DNA from: Sporosarcina koreensis
GTDB lineage: Bacteria > Bacillota > Bacilli > Bacillales_A > Planococcaceae
Direction: 5' to 3'
Assembly (NCBI RefSeq): GCF_001531445.1
Contig: NZ_LQYA01000047.1
Span: 38,747-102,746, forward strand
Length of the DNA: 64,000 bases
Numbering within the stretch: position 1 is the stretch's first letter; the number at the start of each line of letters is the position of its first letter. Of the stretch, positions 16,432 to 26,267 are shown in pieces. The notes under the pieces were generated by a model. It was not told the origin of the DNA and did no database searches. It saw nothing but the letters and a program-made list of their open reading frames with translations. The position numbers and the translations under genes are program-made.

Positions 16432-17730
16432 TTGAAAAACATTGGACGGTTCATCACATTGCTCGTTTTAGTTTTAGTATTAAGCGCATGCGGAGACAAC
16501 CAGGAAGGTACAGGCAGCAAAGATAACAAAGCTTCAGCGGATAGTGGCAGGACGGAAATTACGTATTGGTATGCATTCGGGGATAAGATCGGGGAAAACA
16601 ATGAGAATTTAGTTAAAATGTTTAACGATTCACAAGATAAAATTTTGGTGAAAGCGGAATTCCAAGGCGGATATGGCGACCTTCATTCCAAAACGCAAGC
16701 GGCTTTTGCAGCGAAAAATGCACCGGAAGTTACGTTGAATGAAATCGCATCGATGGGTGTATTCGCACGTTCGGGTATGACGGAAAACTTGACACCGTTC
16801 ATTGAAAACGACAGTGACGTTAATTTGGAGGACTTCAATCCTGGCCTGATGGGCAACTCGTATGTGGACGGCAACATCTACGGGCTTCCGTATTTGCGGA
16901 GCACGCCAATCCTCTACATGAACGCTTCTATGTTGAAGGAAGCGGGTCTTGACCCGGCAGGCCCGAAAAACTGGAAGGAATTTGAGGAATATTTACGGGC
17001 ATTGACAGTTGATGGACAGAGTGTCGGCATGAGCATGCCTGTAGGAATTTGGTATTTTGAGGCATTCGTTGGAGCGGGCGGCGAGGATATGTTAGCATCC
17101 GACGATTCTGAAGTGACATTCAATGGAACAGCTGGGGTAGAAGCGCTGGAATTTTGGAAACGCCTTGCAGAAGAAGGCATCTTGAAAATCCATGCTGGTG
17201 ATGAAGCCGCTGCACAAGCAACACAGGACTTTGCAAACGGCCGATCTGCAATGATGTTTACATCCACTGCAAACCTGACGCAGAACTTGGCGATTGCAGA
17301 GGAGAACGGATTTGAACTGAACACGGCATTCATGCCATCAAATAAAACGAGCGGTGTACCGACGGGCGGTGCAAACCTTGTCATGACGGCTGGGCTGTCG
17401 CCTGAAAAACAGCAAGCCGCTTGGGAATTCATCAAATGGATGACAGCGAAAGAACAGACAATCTATGCGAGTAAATACACAGGCTATTTGCCAAGCCGAC
17501 TGTCCGCAATTGATTCGGAAGAGATGCAAAGCTTGTATGAGGAAATTCCTCAATACAAAGTGGCTGTCGACCAATTGCAATATGGAAAAGCTCGCCCGAT
17601 GGCGGAAGCCTATCCGGAAATTTCGACGATATTGGCAGATGAAATTACGAGAAGCTTATTGGAGCCGGATCTGTCACCAAAAGACGCGCTGGATAAAGCA
17701 GCTGAATTGGCGAACCCCCTCTTACAATAA
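16432..17730 (+). CDS. ugpB: ABC transporter solute-binding lipoprotein, UgpB-like
   Basis: The 432-residue lipoprotein starts at a TTG with GGAGG seven bases upstream. It has a signal peptide ending in the lipobox LSAC (Cys at about residue 20) and is anchored outside the cell. The mature part follows the UgpB pattern: ITYWYAFGDK at the start, AAKNAPEV, then GLPYLRSTPILYMNASM, matching the STPVLYYNK region of E. coli UgpB, and TGYLPSRLSAI near the end. UgpB binds sn-glycerol-3-phosphate or glycerophosphodiesters. A phosphatase, the ATPase and two permeases follow in one operon. A sugar substrate remains possible. Confidence 0.82.
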   Translation: MKNIGRFITLLVLVLVLSACGDNQEGTGSKDNKASADSGRTEITYWYAFGDKIGENNENLVKMFNDSQDKILVKAEFQGGYGDLHSKTQAAFAAKNAPEVTLNEIASMGVFARSGMTENLTPFIENDSDVNLEDFNPGLMGNSYVDGNIYGLPYLRSTPILYMNASMLKEAGLDPAGPKNWKEFEEYLRALTVDGQSVGMSMPVGIWYFEAFVGAGGEDMLASDDSEVTFNGTAGVEALEFWKRLAEEGILKIHAGDEAAAQATQDFANGRSAMMFTSTANLTQNLAIAEENGFELNTAFMPSNKTSGVPTGGANLVMTAGLSPEKQQAAWEFIKWMTAKEQTIYASKYTGYLPSRLSAIDSEEMQSLYEEIPQYKVAVDQLQYGKARPMAEAYPEISTILADEITRSLLEPDLSPKDALDKAAELANPLLQ

Positions 17731-17793
17731 TCCGATTCGGGAAGATGGGCAATCGGGCTCCCTCTTCCTGTTTTCGTAAAGGAGACGATCACA

Positions 17794-18612
17794 TTGAACT
17801 GGATGACGAAAGTGAAAGTGGCGATTTTCGATATGGACGGGACGTTGTATCAGGACGATGCTTTTTTAGGACGGTACGTAACGTATTTATTAGATGGAGT
17901 AATGGATGAAGAGGAAATAGCAATAGCCGTATCTGAAGCCTACGATATTTTAGACGGCAGTCATACTGTAAAGCTTGGCCATTTCTTTGATCGGGAACAA
18001 CATATCTTCTATGAGCATGACCAATTCCTGCCAACGAACTGTTACTCCTGGGAAGGCAAGAAGCATGAAAATCCATTGGAGGAAAATGCCTCGCTTTTGT
18101 TTATCGGAGATCCGTGGGGAGTCGCCAATCAATGCGCCGAAAAATATGGCATTCCTCGTGAAAGCAGAGCGGAAGCATTTGAAAAAGTACGTTATGAAAT
18201 GATTGAAGATCCATTTAAAATCAGACTCCATGCGCCTCTATTCGATAGCATCACCGCACTTGGAATAAAGAAAAAAATATTTATGACAAATACACCGGGG
18301 GATACCGGCCCTGCTTTCGTTACGTATTTGAATATCGGATCGGTATTTGATGATTATGTGTTTGACGCGAAAAAGCCGCTCGGAATGGAAACGATCGTGA
18401 AAGGTCTATTGAAAGAAGGATACGAACCGGACGAAATACTTTCCATCGGGGATAATCCATACAATGACTTGGCGCCGGTACGGAAACTGGGAGGACGGAC
18501 TTGCCTCATTTCACCGTACACACATTTTGGAATGCAAGAGTGGGATCACACTGTCAAAACTGTGGAAGAGTTAGCGGATTTCTTGCACCAATCATCCGTT
18601 GTAAAGCTATAA
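17794..18612 (+). CDS. HAD-superfamily phosphatase embedded in the Ugp-like operon
   Basis: The 272-residue HAD hydrolase has motif I FDMDGTLYQDD (nucleophile and acid aspartates near residues 13 and 15), a T in motif II (IFMTNTPGD), a lysine in DAKKPLG and motif IV SIGDNPYNDLAPV. The helical cap is large. A TTG start with AAAGGAG upstream is used here. It sits between the binding protein and the ATPase, and a cytoplasmic phosphatase there suggests that the imported substrate is phosphorylated, consistent with a Ugp-type system. A specific substrate is not shown by sequence. Confidence 0.8.
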   Translation: MNWMTKVKVAIFDMDGTLYQDDAFLGRYVTYLLDGVMDEEEIAIAVSEAYDILDGSHTVKLGHFFDREQHIFYEHDQFLPTNCYSWEGKKHENPLEENASLLFIGDPWGVANQCAEKYGIPRESRAEAFEKVRYEMIEDPFKIRLHAPLFDSITALGIKKKIFMTNTPGDTGPAFVTYLNIGSVFDDYVFDAKKPLGMETIVKGLLKEGYEPDEILSIGDNPYNDLAPVRKLGGRTCLISPYTHFGMQEWDHTVKTVEELADFLHQSSVVKL

Positions 18613-18633
18613 AGCGAAAAGGAGATGAACGGA

Positions 18634-19725
18634 ATGGCTGAAATCAGATTAGTGAACATCGTGAAAAAGTTCGATGAGGATACAGTGGTAAACAATTTGA
18701 ATCTTACAATCGAGGACGGCTCATTCACTGTCATCGTTGGTCCCTCGGGCTGTGGGAAATCGACGACGCTTCGGATGATTGCCGGGTTGGAAACACCGAC
18801 GAGCGGTGAAATATGGATTGGCGATGAATGCGTGACGAATATGGAGCCAGGCAAGCGGAATATCGCAATGGTGTTCCAAAACTATGCCCTTTATCCGACG
18901 ATGACGGTGCGGAAAAATATCGAATTCGGCCTTGTGAATAAAAAAGTGCAGAAAGCGGAGCGTGATTCTTTAATTCAGGAAATCAGCGATATCGTCGGTT
19001 TGACGGATCATTTGGATAAGAAGCCACATCAATTGTCGGGTGGGCAAAGGCAACGGGTCGCATTGGCGAGGGCAATGGTGAAAAAGCCGAAAGTCTTCAT
19101 CTTGGATGAACCACTTTCCAATTTGGACGCTAAACTGAGAGGGCAGATGAGACGTGAACTGATTCAGTTGCATAAGCGTTTGGGCACGACGTTCGTCTAC
19201 GTAACCCATGATCAAGTCGAGGCAATGTCGATGGGGGATCAAATCATCCTTCTCGATAAAGGCGTTACGCAACAAATGGATTCTCCTATGAATATGTACC
19301 ATGATCCGAATAATGTATTCACCGCTGAATTCATCGGCACCCCACCTATGAATATTCTCGAACGCGGACATTTGAATGCCGTTTTACCGACGTTATTTGA
19401 AGATGTGAAATATGTCGGGTTCAAGCCGGAGCATGCGGAAATCATTGCTGGCTCGGAAGAAAGACAAGATCATGTCGTTTTGAAAAGTGAGATATTGACG
19501 ACGGAAACATTAGGCGCGGAAACAATTTACACAGTGTCGAACGCTGCTGGCATGATGAATGTCAAAAGATTCGACACGCCAATCGAGGAGACGAATGATG
19601 TGCAAATCGCCATTCCATACGAAAAGCTGTATTTCTTCGACGGACAGGAAGAACGGATCCGTTTCATCGAAATAGACAGAACGGCTCCACAACAACCGAA
19701 GCCGGTACTTGTTGGAGGCGTCTAA
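18634..19725 (+). CDS. ugpC: ABC transporter ATPase, UgpC/MalK-like
   Basis: The 363-residue ATPase has Walker A GPSGCGKSTT (about 37-46), Q-loop FQNYALYPTMTV, signature LSGGQRQRVALARAM, Walker B VFILDEPLSNLDAKLR and the H-loop VYVTHDQVEAM, then a C-terminal MalK-type TOBE/regulatory domain. It energises the two permeases that follow. The second ATG at 18634 is chosen because AAAAGGAG lies nine bases upstream of it and touches the first ATG. Confidence 0.92.
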   Translation: MAEIRLVNIVKKFDEDTVVNNLNLTIEDGSFTVIVGPSGCGKSTTLRMIAGLETPTSGEIWIGDECVTNMEPGKRNIAMVFQNYALYPTMTVRKNIEFGLVNKKVQKAERDSLIQEISDIVGLTDHLDKKPHQLSGGQRQRVALARAMVKKPKVFILDEPLSNLDAKLRGQMRRELIQLHKRLGTTFVYVTHDQVEAMSMGDQIILLDKGVTQQMDSPMNMYHDPNNVFTAEFIGTPPMNILERGHLNAVLPTLFEDVKYVGFKPEHAEIIAGSEERQDHVVLKSEILTTETLGAETIYTVSNAAGMMNVKRFDTPIEETNDVQIAIPYEKLYFFDGQEERIRFIEIDRTAPQQPKPVLVGGV

Positions 19726-19726
19726 G

Positions 19727-20662
19727 ATGACATTGGCAAATAGTAACGAGACGTTACATCGTAAACGCGAGCAATCAGCGCTTTCTGCTTTAAACTGGGT
19801 GGCGGTCAGGCCTTACATGATGATTTTTCCAGCAATCATCGTGTTTACGCTTTTCTTCCTTTATCCGATCGGCTATATGATTTATTTAAGTTTCCATGAT
19901 TGGAACTTCGTCAGCCCGGATAAGGACTACGTCGGATTTTCCAATTTTACTGCCTTGCTGCAAGACGCGAAATTCCAGCAAGTGTTGCGAAATACCTTCA
20001 TGTATTCGTTCGCGACGGTGTCATTGACGATCAGCATCTCTTTGTTATTGGCCCTTTGGTTGAATAAAAAAGGGGCGATGTACGGATTTGTACAAGGGGC
20101 GATCTTCAGTCCGCATATCATTTCTCTCGTATCGATCTCAATGCTTTGGATGTGGATTATGGATACGGATTACGGGCTGTTGAATTGGTTTTTGAATCTA
20201 TTTGGCATCTCCAACATCCCTTGGCTGACAGACCCGAAAACGTCGTTGCTGTCGCTCATCATCGTGGCGGTTTGGAAAGGAATCGGCTATTACACGCTTA
20301 TATTCATCGCAGGTTTGCAAAGCATTCCGAAAGACATTTACGAAGCGGCAGCGCTTGACGACACGAGCAAGGTACGGACCTTTTTCAAATTAACGTTGCC
20401 GATGCTGTCGCCGACATTGTTCTTCTTGACCATTATTGGCTTGATCGGCTCATTCCAAGTGTTCGAAACGATTTCGATCATGACGAAAGGCGGACCGATA
20501 AATTCGACGAATACGATCGTTTATTACATTTATGAAAACGGCTTCCGTTTCTTTAAAATCGGCTACGCTTCGACAGCGGGTGTCATATTGCTGTTAGTCG
20601 TAGGTGTATTCACAATCATTTATTTCAAACTGCTGTCACGGAAAGTCCATTACCAATCATGA
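19727..20662 (+). CDS. ugpA: ABC transporter permease, UgpA-like
   Basis: The 311-residue permease has six membrane segments and a MalF/UgpA-type N-terminus. The EAA loop reads IYEAAALDDTSKVRTFFKLTLP, with the conserved EAAxxDxA..F..I.LP pattern. GGPINSTNTIVYYIYENGF is typical of the UgpA/MsmF group. The start lies one base after the ATPase stop, with GGAGG upstream. It pairs with the next permease to form the membrane channel. Confidence 0.9.
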   Translation: MTLANSNETLHRKREQSALSALNWVAVRPYMMIFPAIIVFTLFFLYPIGYMIYLSFHDWNFVSPDKDYVGFSNFTALLQDAKFQQVLRNTFMYSFATVSLTISISLLLALWLNKKGAMYGFVQGAIFSPHIISLVSISMLWMWIMDTDYGLLNWFLNLFGISNIPWLTDPKTSLLSLIIVAVWKGIGYYTLIFIAGLQSIPKDIYEAAALDDTSKVRTFFKLTLPMLSPTLFFLTIIGLIGSFQVFETISIMTKGGPINSTNTIVYYIYENGFRFFKIGYASTAGVILLLVVGVFTIIYFKLLSRKVHYQS

Positions 20663-20675
20663 AAGGTAGGAAGAC

Positions 20676-21500
20676 ATGAAGAGAAATCCGATTTGGATGG
20701 TCGTCAATGGAATCGGCTTGGTACTACTCATTTGCATTTTTGCGCTGCCGTTCGTCTGGATGATCTCCACCTCCTTTAAAACGTTAGGAGAAACGATGAC
20801 CTTCCCGCCGAAATGGATTCCGAACCAATTGTTGTGGGAGAACTTTTCAAAAGCATGGAATTCAGGACCGTTTCTTAAGTATTTGATGAATAGCACGATC
20901 GTCTCCGTCGGCATTCTCATTTTACAATTTGCAACGATCATTCCCGCGGCATACGCATTTGCACGCTATCGATTCAAAGGGAGCAATTTTTTCTTCGGAG
21001 TCACTATGATTACGCTGATGATTCCAACACAACTCATATTTCTTCCGGTCTATTTGCAGATGAGTTCATGGGGACTTTTGGATACGCTGTGGGCTTTAAT
21101 ATTGCCGTTTGCGTCAAGTGCGTTCGGAATTTTCCTGTTACGCCAGTCGTTCAAGCAAGTTCCGGAAGAGTTGTTGGAAGCCGCTCGGTTAGATCAGGCC
21201 AGTGAATGGAAGATTATTATGAAAATCATGGTGCCGATGGCGAAGCCTGTCCTCATTACGTTCGGAATGTTCAGCTTCATCGCGCATTGGAATGATTATT
21301 TCTGGCCGCTCGTTATGACGACGACCGATGCTTCTCGCACGCTACCACTTGGAATTACAAAGCTGCGCGAAGTGGATGGCGGTGTTGCTTGGAATATCTT
21401 GATGGCGGGGAACCTCATATTGGTCATCCCAATCCTATTTATTTTCTTTTTTGCCCAAAGGCAGATTATTCGAGCGTTTATTTATACGGGTGTGAAATAA
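20676..21500 (+). CDS. ugpE: ABC transporter permease, UgpE-like
   Basis: The 274-residue permease has six membrane segments. It shows the UgpE/MalG features PFVWMISTSFKT near the N-terminus, LLRQSFKQVPEELLEAARLD in the EAA loop, and HWNDYFWPLVMTT in the last periplasmic loop. It lies 13 bp behind the partner permease. The gene completes a UgpB-HAD-C-A-E order. Confidence 0.9.
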   Translation: MKRNPIWMVVNGIGLVLLICIFALPFVWMISTSFKTLGETMTFPPKWIPNQLLWENFSKAWNSGPFLKYLMNSTIVSVGILILQFATIIPAAYAFARYRFKGSNFFFGVTMITLMIPTQLIFLPVYLQMSSWGLLDTLWALILPFASSAFGIFLLRQSFKQVPEELLEAARLDQASEWKIIMKIMVPMAKPVLITFGMFSFIAHWNDYFWPLVMTTTDASRTLPLGITKLREVDGGVAWNILMAGNLILVIPILFIFFFAQRQIIRAFIYTGVK

Positions 21501-21545
21501 AAAAACAGCTTAGATCTAGTGAATTCCATGAAAGCGGGTGAGCAA

Positions 21546-22511
21546 ATGGAACAGTTGATGATTTCGTTTGTCATCCCTTCCTACAATGAGGCGGGGAATA
21601 TTGCTAACGTGATGAAGGCAATTAAAGATGAAATGGTGCAGCAGCAAATGGCCTATGAAGTGCTGTTCGTCGATGACGGCAGCACGGACGGGACAATGAT
21701 TGAAATAAGGGATATCCAATATATGCACCCGGAAGCTGAATATGTTTCATTCACACGGAATTTTGGAAAAGAGGCTGCAATCATAGCTGGACTGCAGCAT
21801 GCAAAAGGGCATGCAGTCATTTTAATGGATGCTGATTTACAGCATCCTCCCGCGTTAATATCCGAGCTATTGAAAGGCTTTGAAGAGGGCTATGATCAAG
21901 TGATCGCGAAGCGCAACCGGAAAGGGGATTCCCGTCTACGTTCGCTGCTATCGAGCACTTATTACCGCTTTGTCAATAAAGCGATTGACGTTCAATTGAA
22001 TGATGGGGAAGGTGATTTCCGGTTGCTGAGCAGGAGGGCAGTGGACTCGCTTTTATTGCTTAGCGAAGGCAATCGTTTTTCAAAAGGGCTGTATGCTTGG
22101 ATTGGATTGGAACAGAAGACGATTACTTATGAAAATGTCGCGCGCGAACATGGGGAGACGAAATGGTCTTTTTCGAAGCTGTTGAACTATGCAATCGACG
22201 GAATTGTTTCTTTTAACACGAAACCGTTGCGTCTTTGTATGTACATCGGCTTAGCGACATTGACTGCGGCATTTGTTTATATTTTCGTCACTCTTGTCGG
22301 CATTTTTCTGCACGGGGTGGCGGTGCCCGGGTATTTCACGACGATTTCCGCTGTCCTTTTCTTAGGTGGGGTGCAATTGCTGTCACTCGGAATCATCGGT
22401 GAATACATCGGAAGGATCTACAATGAAACGAAAAAGCGCCCGCATTATTTAGTCAAGCAGACGAGCATCGAATTGAAAAGGGAAGGAAAGGCGACCATTC
22501 ATGGCTCGTGA
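21546..22511 (+). CDS. csbB: Bactoprenol-linked glycosyltransferase (CsbB/GtrB type)
   Basis: The 321-residue family 2 glycosyltransferase has FVIPSYNEAGNI, LFVDDGSTDGT, the DXD-type motif LMDADLQHPP, and two C-terminal membrane segments (about 230-255 and 265-290), as in GtrB/CsbB/DPM1-like enzymes. These move a sugar from a nucleotide donor to undecaprenyl phosphate on the inner face. The ATG at 21546 with GGTGAG is preferred to two upstream starts. It overlaps the GtrA-family gene, and a YfhO gene follows. Confidence 0.9.
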   Translation: MEQLMISFVIPSYNEAGNIANVMKAIKDEMVQQQMAYEVLFVDDGSTDGTMIEIRDIQYMHPEAEYVSFTRNFGKEAAIIAGLQHAKGHAVILMDADLQHPPALISELLKGFEEGYDQVIAKRNRKGDSRLRSLLSSTYYRFVNKAIDVQLNDGEGDFRLLSRRAVDSLLLLSEGNRFSKGLYAWIGLEQKTITYENVAREHGETKWSFSKLLNYAIDGIVSFNTKPLRLCMYIGLATLTAAFVYIFVTLVGIFLHGVAVPGYFTTISAVLFLGGVQLLSLGIIGEYIGRIYNETKKRPHYLVKQTSIELKREGKATIHGS

Positions 22512-22869
22512 GTTCAATTTGTTTTTCATCGTAGGCGTCGTAAATACGGGCATTTACTACGGCCTCTATTTGGGCGGATTGCACGCATTGCATCTGCAAT
22601 ATGTGATTGCCCATTTTGCCGCAGTCGTCATAAGCATGGCGGTCTCCTTTTTGTTAAATAGCTACTTCACATTCGGTGTGAAGCCGACATGGAAAAAGTT
22701 CTTCCTGTTTCCGGTCACCCAATTGGTGAATATCGGCGTGACATTCATTGTCCTCTATGTTTTAGTCGAGTGGCTGCGCATGAATAGCAGTATCGCACCG
22801 CTCGCCGCCATGGTCGTGACCGTACCGATAACGTTCATTGTCACAGGGAGGGTGCTAAAAGCTGCATGA
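22501..22869 (+). CDS. gtcA: GtrA-family flippase-like membrane protein
   Basis: The 122-residue protein has four membrane segments and the GtrA-family pattern FFIVGVVNTGIYYG at the start and FLLNSYFTFG in the middle. GtrA/GtcA proteins are thought to flip undecaprenyl-phosphate-linked sugars across the membrane. It overlaps both neighbours (11 bp with csbB, 4 bp with yfhO), so the three are tightly coupled. Confidence 0.88.
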   Translation: MAREFNLFFIVGVVNTGIYYGLYLGGLHALHLQYVIAHFAAVVISMAVSFLLNSYFTFGVKPTWKKFFLFPVTQLVNIGVTFIVLYVLVEWLRMNSSIAPLAAMVVTVPITFIVTGRVLKAA

Positions 22870-25466
22870 ATAGACAAAGGACATATCAATGGATCGTTAT
22901 ATGGGGAGCTAGCCTAGTCATCGCGGTCTTGAGCCATTTTTTCTTTTTGACGGAATTTTTCAAAGGACGTTATATGACAGGGTTGAACGACGGTCTGTCC
23001 CAAATGATCCCGTTCAAGTATTTTCTTTATAATTTGTACACGAGCGGAGAGTTTTTCTACTCGGAAAGCTTTGGGCTGGGCGGCGGCGTTTTCTCACAGC
23101 TTGGTTATTATTTTTCGACGTCGCTCGTATTTGTCGTCACCGTGCTCGTAACGTTCTTACTTGAGAAAATCGGAGTCATTTCGACCCCAGACCTGTTTTA
23201 CTGGGCAAATACGCTCATTGTCATTAGCATTTTGCGGATGACGTGCATTATTGCACTCACTACATATTATTTTAAAACAATCCGTTTCCAAGGAGTTCCG
23301 GCATTTCTAGGGGCGGTCCTTTACGGAACGAGTGTCATTTATTTTAGACATGTTACCTATTGGGAATTCTTTGCCGATGCAATGCTGTTCTTTCCATTGT
23401 TGCTGATCGGCGTAGAAAAAATTATGCGAAATGGGAAGAGCGCCATATTCATCGGGGCAGTTGCACTGAATATGATCGACAATTTCTATTTCGCGTATGT
23501 GAATTTTTTGCTCGCATTTTTGTACATCCTTTTCCGTTGGCTATTCCCGCTTTTCATTGAAGAGACAGAGAAGGGGAAGCAGTTAAAGCTGTTTCTCGTC
23601 GGAGGCATTGCCGGGGCGGGAATCAGCGCTCCGTTTTTCATACCGTCTGTTTACGGGTATTTGAACAATTACAGACCGGCATACGAGGATGCCATTCCAC
23701 TCGTCGGGGCGGTTGATAACTTGCTGCTTCACGGAAGGATTGTCATCCTGCCTGCTTTCGTATTACTTTGCCTGTTGATGACTCCACTTTATAAAAACCG
23801 TGCATTCCGGTTTTTTGCTAGCAGTACAATTGTGTCATGCATCCTGCATTATAGCCCTTTTGTTGGCAGTATGTTCAACGGCTTTTCCGCGCCGCAATAC
23901 CGATGGGAGCATTATCTTTCTCTTGCAGCAGGAGGTACGGCGGCAGCGGCGCTTCAACAGTTGCGCACGTTACGGTTGAAAGATATCATCTTCCCTGCAA
24001 TCGTTGCAACGGGACTATATATATTGTTTTACACGTTCGATCCGAAACTTAAAATCCGAATATACGAGTCCTATTTGATTATTTGCGCGGGAATCACGAT
24101 TGCAATGTTCTTTGTTTTCATTTGGAATAAAAAGCGGTGGGCGACATGGGTCATTATTTCATTTCTTTTATTCACAACAGTGCTCACAGCGAATATGTTC
24201 CAAGAAGAGAAGCTGACGTATCGGGACAATGGGAAAAATAAAGGGCCTGCATATGGCATCACCCGGGAGTATATGGAGAGTGAGCAGTACTACGGTGTGG
24301 ATCAGCGGGCTTTAATCCGGAAAGTGCAAGCAACTGAAAAAAATCCCCTCGCCAGGTTTGACTGGATGATTGAAACGAGGAACAATACGCCGATTGTCCA
24401 GGATTTCAATGGAATGAGTGTGTATTCGAGCATTTTAAACAAACATCTATTGTTCTTTTATTTGCACGACCTCCACATCGATATGAGGCGGGAGAGTGTC
24501 AGCAGATATGGCTCTCTCGGCGATCGAGCGAATCTATATAGCATTTTGAATGGAGGCTATGCGATTCGGAAGGACGGAGGAGATCCGGTTCCGTTTGGGT
24601 TTACTGAAATTGCGAGGGAAGGCAAGTACCAGGCGTATAGAAATGATTACCTCCTTCCATTCGCCCGGACGACTTCGACTCTATATTCCGAAGAAAATCT
24701 TGAAAATGCACCCGCGCTCGTAAAAGAGCATGCGATGCTGAAAGGAATCATTTTGCCTGACATCGAAGGGGAGGAAATTCCTGAGCTAGAGAATAACGTT
24801 AACGAAGTCACGTTTGAACCTGTGAATGCAACGTATGAGGATGGGATGTTGCATGTGGCGGATGGAGAGGGGGGGCTCGACGTCGTCATGGGGGAAATGG
24901 ATTTGAAGGAGGACAGTTTCCTGTCGTTCTTCATTAAGCGGAAAACAAACGACAAGGATTTCACGTTGAAAGTGAACGGGTTCACAACCGAACGGAAGGA
25001 TAATGATTCCATTTACCGGACGAATGTCAACGATTTGACGATCAGAGTACCGTCCGAGGAACGGATTGCCATCCGGGTGCCGATAGGGAAGTATGACCTG
25101 CGCGATTTCTCATTGTATACGGAAGACTATTCATTGCTGAAAGCAGTGAAAGAACAAAGCGACCGAGAAGCCCCTATCGAAGTGGAATGGAGCGGCAGCA
25201 AGGCGAAAATCGAATTGGACAATCAAAAAGGGGATTCTCATATCGTCCTCCCGATTCCATTTGAAAAAGGGTGGACTGCGAAACGGAACGGGGAGAAAAC
25301 ACCAATCCTACAGGCGAATTACGCCTTTACGGGCATCGAACTCCAGAGCGGGAAGAACGAAATCGTATTGACCTATTACCCACCTTATTTCTGGCCAGCA
25401 GTTGGGATCAGCCTCTTGTCGATCTTGTTTTCCGTTTATTGGAGTAGGAGAAGCAGAAAAGTATGA
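22866..25466 (+). CDS. yfhO: YfhO-family GT-C glycosyltransferase-like membrane protein
   Basis: The 866-residue protein has about 12-13 N-terminal membrane segments (to about residue 430), an outer domain, and a last membrane segment near the C-terminus followed by a basic tail (YWSRRSRKV). It shows the YfhO-type start TGLNDGLSQMIPFKYF with an acidic residue in the first outer loop. In B. subtilis YfhO takes the sugar that CsbB loaded and GtcA flipped, and puts it on lipoteichoic acid. The CsbB-GtcA-YfhO order here matches that three-component scheme; the polymer modified is inferred. Confidence 0.88.
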   Translation: MNRQRTYQWIVIWGASLVIAVLSHFFFLTEFFKGRYMTGLNDGLSQMIPFKYFLYNLYTSGEFFYSESFGLGGGVFSQLGYYFSTSLVFVVTVLVTFLLEKIGVISTPDLFYWANTLIVISILRMTCIIALTTYYFKTIRFQGVPAFLGAVLYGTSVIYFRHVTYWEFFADAMLFFPLLLIGVEKIMRNGKSAIFIGAVALNMIDNFYFAYVNFLLAFLYILFRWLFPLFIEETEKGKQLKLFLVGGIAGAGISAPFFIPSVYGYLNNYRPAYEDAIPLVGAVDNLLLHGRIVILPAFVLLCLLMTPLYKNRAFRFFASSTIVSCILHYSPFVGSMFNGFSAPQYRWEHYLSLAAGGTAAAALQQLRTLRLKDIIFPAIVATGLYILFYTFDPKLKIRIYESYLIICAGITIAMFFVFIWNKKRWATWVIISFLLFTTVLTANMFQEEKLTYRDNGKNKGPAYGITREYMESEQYYGVDQRALIRKVQATEKNPLARFDWMIETRNNTPIVQDFNGMSVYSSILNKHLLFFYLHDLHIDMRRESVSRYGSLGDRANLYSILNGGYAIRKDGGDPVPFGFTEIAREGKYQAYRNDYLLPFARTTSTLYSEENLENAPALVKEHAMLKGIILPDIEGEEIPELENNVNEVTFEPVNATYEDGMLHVADGEGGLDVVMGEMDLKEDSFLSFFIKRKTNDKDFTLKVNGFTTERKDNDSIYRTNVNDLTIRVPSEERIAIRVPIGKYDLRDFSLYTEDYSLLKAVKEQSDREAPIEVEWSGSKAKIELDNQKGDSHIVLPIPFEKGWTAKRNGEKTPILQANYAFTGIELQSGKNEIVLTYYPPYFWPAVGISLLSILFSVYWSRRSRKV

Positions 25467-25498
25467 GGTTGTGCTAATGAAGAGCGATGGGTTCGAAT

Positions 25499-25534
25499 TG
25501 TAGAGTTTCTGCCACTGTGCAGAAATTCTACATC
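25499..25534. terminator. Hairpin between convergent yfhO and SGNH genes
   Basis: TGTAGAGTTTCTGC and GCAGAAATTCTACA pair with one mismatch around CACTGT. There is no clear T-run, but the position between two convergent genes fits a bidirectional 3' structure. Confidence 0.55.
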
Positions 25535-25567
25535 CCCCGTAATCGCAAGTATCCATTGGTTAATCTC

Positions 25568-26266
25568 TTAGATACCATTCAAAATAGAAATTGGGGAAAT
25601 CGCATGTCTGATCACATTGGCGTATTCATCCGAAACAATTCTTGCTCCTGCGCTGTTCAGATGTATGCCATCTAATGTTAGTTTCAGACCACGCCGTTTT
25701 GACATTTGATCAATTCTGTCAGTTCTTTTATAGAAGAAAACATCCAACATGACACGAAACGGATTGGTGGTAATATAAGCCGAACTATCCTCATTAGCTA
25801 ATGCTCTTTCAAAGACTGCATGGAGATCTAAATAATGTACGTGCATCTTTTCGCCTATCGATTTGATCAGCAGCCCTAATTCTTTAACTTCCTTATTGGA
25901 AGGGTTATCAAAATGTTCACCAACAAGAGCCGGTGAAACCAACACTACCAACTTGGATGAAGACACGACGAAATCCACTACCTGTTGGTAAACCTCTTTG
26001 AATTCCCCAAGATCTTGGACTACTGGTTGCGCCTGAACCTTCAGAAGCTTTGAATACACGTCATTTGTACCAATCCAAACAAATGCCAAATCAAAATCAT
26101 CATCTAATCCAGTCTTTGTTAAACGACTAGAAAGACTTTTTACCGTCTCCCCGGGTTTTCCGAGATTCACAAACGAATCCCTTGGAAAACTCTCCTTTAA
26201 CATATTTGCAAATGAAACACCTGGACGCCCCTCAGTTAAACTGTCACCAATTAATGCGATCTTCAT
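25568..26266 (-). CDS. SGNH/GDSL-family esterase
   Basis: The 232-residue hydrolase has the GDSL block ALIGDSLTEG with Ser9, an oxyanion glycine/asparagine pair in NLGKPGET and WIGTNDVY, and the C-terminal DGIHLNSAGARI with the catalytic Asp and His. No signal peptide is visible, so it is cytoplasmic. Targets of such enzymes include acyl esters of sugars and lipids. The ATG lies one base after the stop of the disrupted tetR frame, so the two were probably an operon under TetR control. Confidence 0.85.
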   Translation of the reverse strand: MKIALIGDSLTEGRPGVSFANMLKESFPRDSFVNLGKPGETVKSLSSRLTKTGLDDDFDLAFVWIGTNDVYSKLLKVQAQPVVQDLGEFKEVYQQVVDFVVSSSKLVVLVSPALVGEHFDNPSNKEVKELGLLIKSIGEKMHVHYLDLHAVFERALANEDSSAYITTNPFRVMLDVFFYKRTDRIDQMSKRRGLKLTLDGIHLNSAGARIVSDEYANVIRHAISPISILNGI

Positions 26267-26267
26267 G

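Noticed and set aside
16914-17435. 173-residue minus-strand ORF
   Set aside because: It mirrors the solute-binding protein gene; the Ser/Ala/Pro-rich product has no family resemblance.
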